DNA from: Prevotella sp.
Lineage (GTDB): Bacteria > Bacteroidota > Bacteroidia > Bacteroidales > Bacteroidaceae
Reading direction: 5' to 3'
NCBI GenBank assembly: GCA_016901395.1
Contig: JAEAMQ010000012.1
Location: 26,518-90,517, forward strand
DNA: 64,000 nucleotides
Below, in pieces: positions 58,956 through 64,000 of this stretch. The notes under the pieces were generated by a model. The model made no database searches. It saw nothing but the letters and a program-made list of their open reading frames with translations, and was not told the origin of the DNA. Made by a program: the position numbers and the translations under genes. Position 1 is the stretch's first letter. Each line of letters starts with the position of its first letter.

Positions 58956-61430
58956 ATGCGTCTCTCCGTTCTGCTGCTTCTGGCTACACTCGCCATTCCT
59001 TCGGCACATGCCCAGACCGACCGTCCGGGCGGATATCGCCTGCCCAACATCGCCATCGGACTAAATCATCACCACGATTCGATGCTCGTCAGTCATCTCA
59101 ACATCGGCCTCCGACCCGAGGTCGACAGCCTGCGCGGACTCCAGCTCGGTGTGTTCTATGGCGGCATCCGTTACGATGCCCGTGGCATGATGATGGCCGG
59201 CGTAGCCAATGCCGCCCACGCCATGCGCGGATTGCAGCTCAGCGGCTACAGCAACATCGTGTTTACGCCCATGCGCGGCATACAATTGAGTACGCTGACC
59301 AATATCGCAATGGGCGTAAAATGCGGCATACAGGTTGCTGGCGCGGCCAACATCAGCTCAGGCTACATGCACGGTCTGCAGCTGAGCGCCTACAACTACG
59401 CCGATACGCTCAACGGGTCACAGGTGGGTCTCATCAACGTAGCGCAAAATCATCCCAAGGGTGTGCAGGTCGGCATCATCAATTACACGGGAGATACCAT
59501 CGCCCGCAAGGTCGGACTCGTAAACATCAACCCTAATACGCGCATCGACCTGATGGCCTTTGGCGGCAACACCTCGAAGTTCAACCTCGCCTTCCGCTTC
59601 CGCAACCGCAGCACCTACAGCATACTCGGCTTGGGAACCCACTATGCCGGCTTCGACGGTGACTTCTCCGGCGCATTGTTTTATCGCATCGGACAATACT
59701 TCCGCCTGTCGCCACGGTGGTCGGTTGGCGGCGATGTGGGCTTCTATCATGTGGAGAGTTTCAAGAAAAACTCTGAGGATGCACCACGCCAACTCTATTC
59801 CTTCCAGACCCATCTCAATTTCGATTACCAGATCAATCCCACCTGCGGCGCATTTGTCTCTGCCGGATACGGCACCACCCGACACTATGGTTCCAACCAC
59901 AACTACCGCACGGGCTTCATCCTGCAGGGCGGTCTCACCTTCCGCTATCATCGCAACGACTGTCAGGAAGACCGCTGGATGGCCGAGCGAGAGCGCGACA
60001 TGGAGTACCATCTGCGACAGCTCAGCGAGACACCCGAGGACCAACTCTACCGCTTCACCGACCCCGACTACACCCGCCGACGCTGGGGACGCGCCATCGC
60101 CACGGCCACAGGCATCAACGTGCTCGTGCATAGTTTCGACCGGTTTGTGCTCGACGAGGATTTCGCTAAGGTCAACTTCAAGTCCATCGCAGCCAACTGG
60201 CGACACGCCTTCGTGTGGGACAACGACCAGTTTTCCACCAATCTCTTTGCCCATCCCTACCACGGCAACCTCTATTTCAATTCTGCCCGCAGCAACGGAC
60301 TGTCGTTCTGGCAGAGCACACCCTTTGCCCTCGGCGGCAGTCTGATGTGGGAATTCTGCGGCGAGGTGGAGCCACCGGCCATCAACGACCTCATCGCCAC
60401 CACCTTTGGCGGTATCTGTCTCGGCGAAATCACCCATCGCATCTCTGCCCTTATCCTCAACGACCGCAGCCGTGGATTCCGTCGTTTCCTGCGTGAAGCC
60501 GCCGCCACGGTCATCAATCCCATGCAGGGCTTCACCCGAATCGTCGATGGCGATGCCGCGAGAGTGCGCCGCGAGAAGTTTCTCTACCACGATTTCAGCC
60601 GCATCCCCGTGGAGTTTGCCGTCACCACGGGTGTACGCTTCCTGGCCGACGACGGCGGACTCTTCCGTGGCGTGCGCCTTCCCTACCTGAGTTTCTATCT
60701 CAACTATGGCGACGCGTTCAACGACAACAACACCCAGCCCTACGACTATTTCACGGCCAAAGTGTCGATGAGTCTCTCCGGAAAGCAACCCTTCATCAAC
60801 GGGGTGCACCTCCTCGGCCGACTGTGGAGCGACATTGTCTACGAAGGAAAGGAAGGGCAGACGCTCATCGGACTATTCCAACATTTCAACTATTACGACT
60901 CGGAACCCATCAAAGACGGCACAAACCTCACGCCTTATCGCATCTCAGAGGCTGCCGCTTTCGGTCCGGGCATCTTCTGGGAGTTCCCACGGGTGGGCAA
61001 TCTGTCGCGTCTGGAGCAGCGCATCTTTGCCGACCTCATCCTCCTCGGCGGTACGAAGAGCGACTATTACAACATCATCGACCGCGACTACAACATGGGA
61101 TCGGGCTTCTCCATCAAGTCGAACACCTGCATGGAGTTTCCCCATCTCGGAATGTTTGTACTCAACATCGAATACTACCGCATCTTCACCTGGAAAGGCT
61201 ATGAGGGCAAGGACCTCTCCACCATCAATCCGTTGATGCTCAATGCACAGGGTGACCGAGGCAATGCACAGCTTCTGGTGTTCAACCCCTTGTTCGTCGT
61301 ACACCTCAAACACAACATTGGCCTCGAGATCTCAGGTAGCTATTACGCCCGACAGACCCACTACAAGTACTACGACGATGTCAGGGCGAAGACCTTTGAA
61401 ATCAAGGGAGGACTCCTCTATCGGTTCTGA
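58956..61430 (+). CDS. large outer-membrane protein with DUF3943 domain
   Basis: An 824-residue protein with a signal peptide ending SAHAQ. Residues 25-200 carry short repeated strands (RGLQLGVFYGGI, HGLQLSAYN, KGVQVGIINY), each with a G-hydrophobic-Q core, which resembles a beta-helix or surface repeat. An outer-membrane barrel part (about 200-340) follows. From about 400 a DUF3943 domain runs to the end (NFKSIAANWRHAFVWDNDQFSTNLFAHPYHGNLYFNSARSNGLSFW), ending in aromatic F. The protein begins 3 bases after the GH43-like gene, so the two are coupled. Function is unknown; it may be a transporter or lipid-linked barrel. Confidence 0.85.
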   Translation: MRLSVLLLLATLAIPSAHAQTDRPGGYRLPNIAIGLNHHHDSMLVSHLNIGLRPEVDSLRGLQLGVFYGGIRYDARGMMMAGVANAAHAMRGLQLSGYSNIVFTPMRGIQLSTLTNIAMGVKCGIQVAGAANISSGYMHGLQLSAYNYADTLNGSQVGLINVAQNHPKGVQVGIINYTGDTIARKVGLVNINPNTRIDLMAFGGNTSKFNLAFRFRNRSTYSILGLGTHYAGFDGDFSGALFYRIGQYFRLSPRWSVGGDVGFYHVESFKKNSEDAPRQLYSFQTHLNFDYQINPTCGAFVSAGYGTTRHYGSNHNYRTGFILQGGLTFRYHRNDCQEDRWMAERERDMEYHLRQLSETPEDQLYRFTDPDYTRRRWGRAIATATGINVLVHSFDRFVLDEDFAKVNFKSIAANWRHAFVWDNDQFSTNLFAHPYHGNLYFNSARSNGLSFWQSTPFALGGSLMWEFCGEVEPPAINDLIATTFGGICLGEITHRISALILNDRSRGFRRFLREAAATVINPMQGFTRIVDGDAARVRREKFLYHDFSRIPVEFAVTTGVRFLADDGGLFRGVRLPYLSFYLNYGDAFNDNNTQPYDYFTAKVSMSLSGKQPFINGVHLLGRLWSDIVYEGKEGQTLIGLFQHFNYYDSEPIKDGTNLTPYRISEAAAFGPGIFWEFPRVGNLSRLEQRIFADLILLGGTKSDYYNIIDRDYNMGSGFSIKSNTCMEFPHLGMFVLNIEYYRIFTWKGYEGKDLSTINPLMLNAQGDRGNAQLLVFNPLFVVHLKHNIGLEISGSYYARQTHYKYYDDVRAKTFEIKGGLLYRF

Positions 61431-61458
61431 TGCCAACAGGGGAACAAGACTATAAGGT

Positions 61459-61500
61459 AGATAGGGGAGCCTACTGTCTGCTCCCCTATCTCTCTTTTTC
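61459..61500 (+). terminator. intrinsic terminator after the DUF3943 gene
   Basis: AGATAGGGGAGC/GCTCCCCTATCT is a 12-bp stem, followed by CTCTTTTTC. Confidence 0.9.
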
Positions 61501-61545
61501 CCCGTCCTTACACAATATCCCGCGCCATCGGGCGTTACTTTTCAT

Positions 61546-61580
61546 GAAAAACAACAATAAAAACACCATTTCATGAAAAG
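61546..61580 (+). promoter_or_regulatory. paired TTTCATGAAA palindromes before a lipoprotein gene
   Basis: Two TTTCATGAAAA palindromes lie about 22 bases apart around the start at 61573; the second includes the ATG. This could be an operator, but no regulator is nearby. Confidence 0.4.
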
Positions 61581-62166
61581 CAAAAACATCATTATTATGA
61601 CTCTGCTGGCCCTCACGCTGCTGTCTGCATGCAAGGGGCTCAACCCTCGTCCCGCCTACCCTCCCACCCCAGAGACTCTCGCCCTGCGTGAGAAATACTG
61701 GGACAAAATAGTGGGGGAATGGAGTCACGAGAGTCTGGTGGACTCAACCAAGGACACTAAAATCTACGAACACTACCATCTCTACGCCAGCGGCAAGATG
61801 ACCGGCGAGGTGAGAATGGGCACCAACGACTCCATCTCATTCAGTTGGCAGGAGTGTGTGACGGGCAAGGACGGTACGGTTTGTAAGCCCAAACAGACCG
61901 GCATGTTCCGCTACATCATCAACGACACCATCTCCGGCCGATGGGGGCTCAAGGCGGGCGAGGAAGGCGATAACGACCATCTCATCATCTATGCGGACGA
62001 AAACACATCGGGGAACGACCATCACAACAACCCCGATGCTTTCACCAAATCACAGTATGTCACCATCCACAACTTCTCGTTCTGCAATGGCGAGCAGCTG
62101 TTTATCACCAATTATGTGCATCAGGAGGCCAGTTTCAGGCGAGGTCACGTCGCTCCCACCTTCTGA
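61573..62166 (+). CDS. lipoprotein of unknown function
   Basis: A 197-residue lipoprotein (TLLALTLLSAC signal). A soluble beta-rich domain follows: ALREKYWDKIVGEWSHESLV...YEHYHLYASGKMTGEVRM. The pattern recalls lipocalin-like extracytoplasmic proteins, but I do not recognise the family. It probably faces the periplasm. Terminator-like hairpins follow at 62181 and 62288. Transcription is probably independent, because a strong terminator precedes it. Confidence 0.75.
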   Translation: MKSKNIIIMTLLALTLLSACKGLNPRPAYPPTPETLALREKYWDKIVGEWSHESLVDSTKDTKIYEHYHLYASGKMTGEVRMGTNDSISFSWQECVTGKDGTVCKPKQTGMFRYIINDTISGRWGLKAGEEGDNDHLIIYADENTSGNDHHNNPDAFTKSQYVTIHNFSFCNGEQLFITNYVHQEASFRRGHVAPTF

Positions 62167-62180
62167 AACACAACCTATAA

Positions 62181-62209
62181 GCATCCTGTTCCAGGTAGGA
62201 ACGGGATGC
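62181..62209 (+). other. 12-bp hairpin after the lipoprotein gene
   Basis: GCATCCTGTTCC/GGAACGGGATGC has a 5-nt loop. No T-run follows, so it is a stabilising or weak terminator hairpin. Confidence 0.5.
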
Positions 62210-62287
62210 CAAGACACCCCAAACAGCGGCTATCTAAAAAGGAATAGGCTGAACAAAAACATTCATTCGTACAGAAATGACAATCCC

Positions 62288-62322
62288 GGGAAGTGCACTT
62301 TCATGCACTTCCCTTCTTTTTC
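62288..62322 (+). terminator. intrinsic terminator after the lipoprotein gene
   Basis: GGGAAGTGCA-CTTTCA-TGCACTTCCC is a perfect 10-bp stem followed by TTCTTTTTC. Confidence 0.9.
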
Positions 62323-62437
62323 ATACCTATAAATCATAAACTTACAGGATAATGAACCTTTTTATAACTCTATCTAATTTGAAAAAAGTTCCTGTTTTGT
62401 CGGTCCACTCATATAGAACAGTCTATCAAAGAATAGA

Positions 62438-62611
62438 TCATGCGGTATCTGCCACATGGCTCCAGACCAGAAAGGCTATCACAGCAACAGCAAGGAGGGT
62501 GAAGACTATGGTGAGGTACCTGTCGGCCATTGCAGCATGCCTTTGCTCTCTAAACCGTTCCTGTTTATCTAACTCAGCTTGATCGATGTGTCTATGTTCG
62601 CCGTTATTCAT
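62438..62611 (-). CDS. small single-pass membrane protein
   Basis: A 57-residue minus-strand gene. A hydrophilic, charged N-terminus (MNNGEHRHIDQAELDKQERF) leads to one membrane helix (LTIVFTLLAVAVIAFLVW), then SHVADTA at the end. The composition fits a real small membrane protein, and TATTTTTG at 62680-62687 could be its promoter. No named family is recognised. It lies alone in a 660-base gap. It may regulate a larger membrane protein, as many small ones do, but no partner is visible. Confidence 0.6.
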   Translation of the reverse strand: MNNGEHRHIDQAELDKQERFREQRHAAMADRYLTIVFTLLAVAVIAFLVWSHVADTA

Positions 62612-62679
62612 TCACATATTGTTTAGTGTTTCAGGATTGGCAGAGCCGCTCCATCTAATCATAGTAATAATGTATATTA

Positions 62680-62687
62680 CAAAAATA
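62680..62687 (-). promoter_or_regulatory. possible -7 element of the small membrane protein
   Basis: The minus strand reads TATTTTTG, 68 bases before the start, in A+T-rich DNA where chance matches are likely. Confidence 0.4.
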
Positions 62688-62797
62688 ATAAAAAAAATAA
62701 TAGCTTCCAAATTTTACAATAAGAATTTACTAATTATTTAAATGCAATCGTTTCCTTTTTTTAACTTGCTTCTGGCGGTGGTTAGCAAACTATGTCT

Positions 62798-62805
62798 TAC
62801 CTTTG
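62798..62805 (+). promoter_or_regulatory. -7 promoter element of the TPR gene
   Basis: TACCTTTG lies 25 bases before the start at 62831. Confidence 0.65.
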
Positions 62806-62830
62806 CGGCATATTATAACACAACCGAAAG

Positions 62831-63511
62831 ATGATGCTCAAGATAATGGCCACAGCTGGCATAGGTCTTTTGACCACGTGCTCCGCACTCGCCCAAAACA
62901 GTATTAACCCTCTGAGAGACAGTCTTGCACGGGCTACCGAGCAACTCTCCTACCACCCCGATTCCATCGATCTCAGACTACGTAAGGCATCGTGGAACGT
63001 GCAATTGGAACAGTGGCAATATGCCCTCAGCGAGTATGATGCCGTGCTCCGCATGCACCCTCGCAATGTGGCTGCGCTCTATTATCGGGCGTTTGTCAAC
63101 GAGCGTCTCCATCGATACAATTTTGCCCGTCTGGACTATGAAAACCTGCTGGAGGTGATTCCCGGCAACTTCGAGGCTCGTCTGGGTCTTGCCCTGCTCA
63201 ACCAGAAGGACCGGCACTTCACCGAAGCCCTCGACGGCATCAACACCTTGGTGGCGGCACATCCCGACTCCGCGCTGGCCTGGGCTGCCCGTGGCGGCAT
63301 CGAGAACGAGCAGGGCATGCTCGATCTGGCCGAATACGACTACTCCAAGGCCCTCGACCTCGACCCCGACAATGCCGACTACCTGCTCTCGCGTGCCGAT
63401 ATCCGCATCCGACTGAAACAGCCCGACAAGGCCCGCGCCGACCTCGATGCCATTGTTCGTCTGGGCACGCCCAAGCTTGCGCTGAAGGAATGGTATGATC
63501 AGTGCAAGTAA
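62831..63511 (+). CDS. secreted TPR-repeat protein
   Basis: A 226-residue protein with a signal peptide (IGLLTTCSALAQ). About four to five TPR units follow (for example WQYALSEYDAVLRMHPRNVAALYYRAFV and LDLAEYDYSKALDLDPDNADYLLSRADI). TPR solenoids bind peptides or protein partners. A Cys in LTTCSALAQ could be a lipobox-like site, but cleavage after SALAQ looks more likely. It is probably periplasmic. No operon partner is visible downstream. Confidence 0.85.
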   Translation: MMLKIMATAGIGLLTTCSALAQNSINPLRDSLARATEQLSYHPDSIDLRLRKASWNVQLEQWQYALSEYDAVLRMHPRNVAALYYRAFVNERLHRYNFARLDYENLLEVIPGNFEARLGLALLNQKDRHFTEALDGINTLVAAHPDSALAWAARGGIENEQGMLDLAEYDYSKALDLDPDNADYLLSRADIRIRLKQPDKARADLDAIVRLGTPKLALKEWYDQCK

Positions 63512-64000
63512 TAACGCCTCACAACACCCCTGCCCCACCCATTACCCTGCGCATTCCGTGTGCTCTTTCCGGTTCATCCGAACAATCGCCCGCGATTGTC
63601 CGATGCTTCGGGGAATGCCATGCCGGATGGTTCTGATAAATCAGATCAATCTGTTGTGAAAATAATCTCCCGTAGTGGAAAGGGGATTCTCTCGCCATAA
63701 ACGCCATGAAACGCAGTCTTTAATTTCTCGCAGATATCGCAGATGGCGCAGATTGGCTCACGCGATGTCTGAAATTTCGCAGAGGTTACGCTGCTCGCTA
63801 CACGATGGACAGTTGTACCGACCCTGTAAACGTCCCCTTCTCTATGCATGCACAAAAGAAGTCCTCTCGTTTCACCACTGCCCCATCATTGTTTTTCATT
63901 GTTCTCATCTGTGGTTAATACCAACTATCGGATAGTATAATTGTAAAGTAAAGACGTAGTAAAGTAAAGACATAGTAACATAATAACATCTTTTACTACT
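63512..64000. other. gene-free right end with a 16-bp tandem repeat
   Basis: I see no gene in the last 489 bases. It contains CGCAGAT-type repeats at about 63729-63755 and two 16-bp copies of GTAAAGTAAAGACRTA at 63943 and 63959. The region probably leads into a gene beyond the window. Confidence 0.5.

Noticed and set aside
59418..60809. Minus-strand open frame of 463 codons inside the DUF3943 gene
   Set aside because: It is a shadow of a G+C-rich gene; its translation lacks recognisable folds and the plus frame is full length.

Overview
The window looks like a chromosomal stretch of a Bacteroidales bacterium, most likely Prevotella or a close relative. Three things point there. Many gene starts sit a short distance after the Bacteroidetes -7 promoter motif TAnnTTTG, with no purine-rich ribosome binding site. 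Several families are typical of the phylum: DUF1599, DUF4251, DUF4840, DUF3943, the BT_3928-type DoxX protein, GxxExxY, and NodT-type outer membrane lipoproteins. Finally, TonB-dependent and GH127/GH43 genes are present. The species cannot be fixed from sequence alone.

Layout. 1-3.2 kb: a cut beta-barrel gene, then an operon of a small acidic protein, a shortened sigma-70 factor and a phosphodiesterase, then a Sel1-repeat protein. 3.7-8.7 kb: a YolD/Y-family polymerase pair, a stripped-down penicillin-binding protein and a glycosyltransferase. 8.8-12.8 kb: a MurNAc uptake and recycling set (AmpG/MurT-like transporter, MurK-like kinase, MurQ) split by a GxxExxY gene that carries long imperfect inverted repeats. 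13-18.6 kb: CrcB, an HI0933-type flavoprotein, rubrerythrin, a MaoC-like protein and a PBP4-type carboxypeptidase. 19.9-22.8 kb: DUF1893, an ECF S-component and a TonB receptor. 23-33.6 kb: housekeeping and small proteins, a decayed sialidase-like gene, tRNA-Tyr, a GNAT-Tag fusion and an SDR. 34.1-39.9 kb: a long minus-strand operon (DUF1599, BT_3928-type, tpiA, SPOR, folE, DUF4840, exonuclease III). 41-49.5 kb: a CCA-adding-type enzyme, an RND tripartite pump and an LpxA-family acyltransferase. 50.4-63.5 kb: a GH127-type glycosidase, a P-loop/CYTH-like protein, two deoxynucleoside kinases, a membrane pseudokinase, a GH43-like enzyme, a large DUF3943 outer-membrane protein, lipoproteins and a TPR protein.

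The most unusual signal is in the non-coding DNA. Ten separate intergenic tandem repeats, from families that mostly do not resemble each other, all have periods of 22, 44 or 66 bp. Many of the 22-bp units are small hairpins. Four of these loci form the core of a dispersed element of about 390 bp; two copies align without gaps across it, and a third keeps the same spacing from its left part to the core. Together with the inverted-repeat GxxExxY unit, these are the best candidates for something not yet described.
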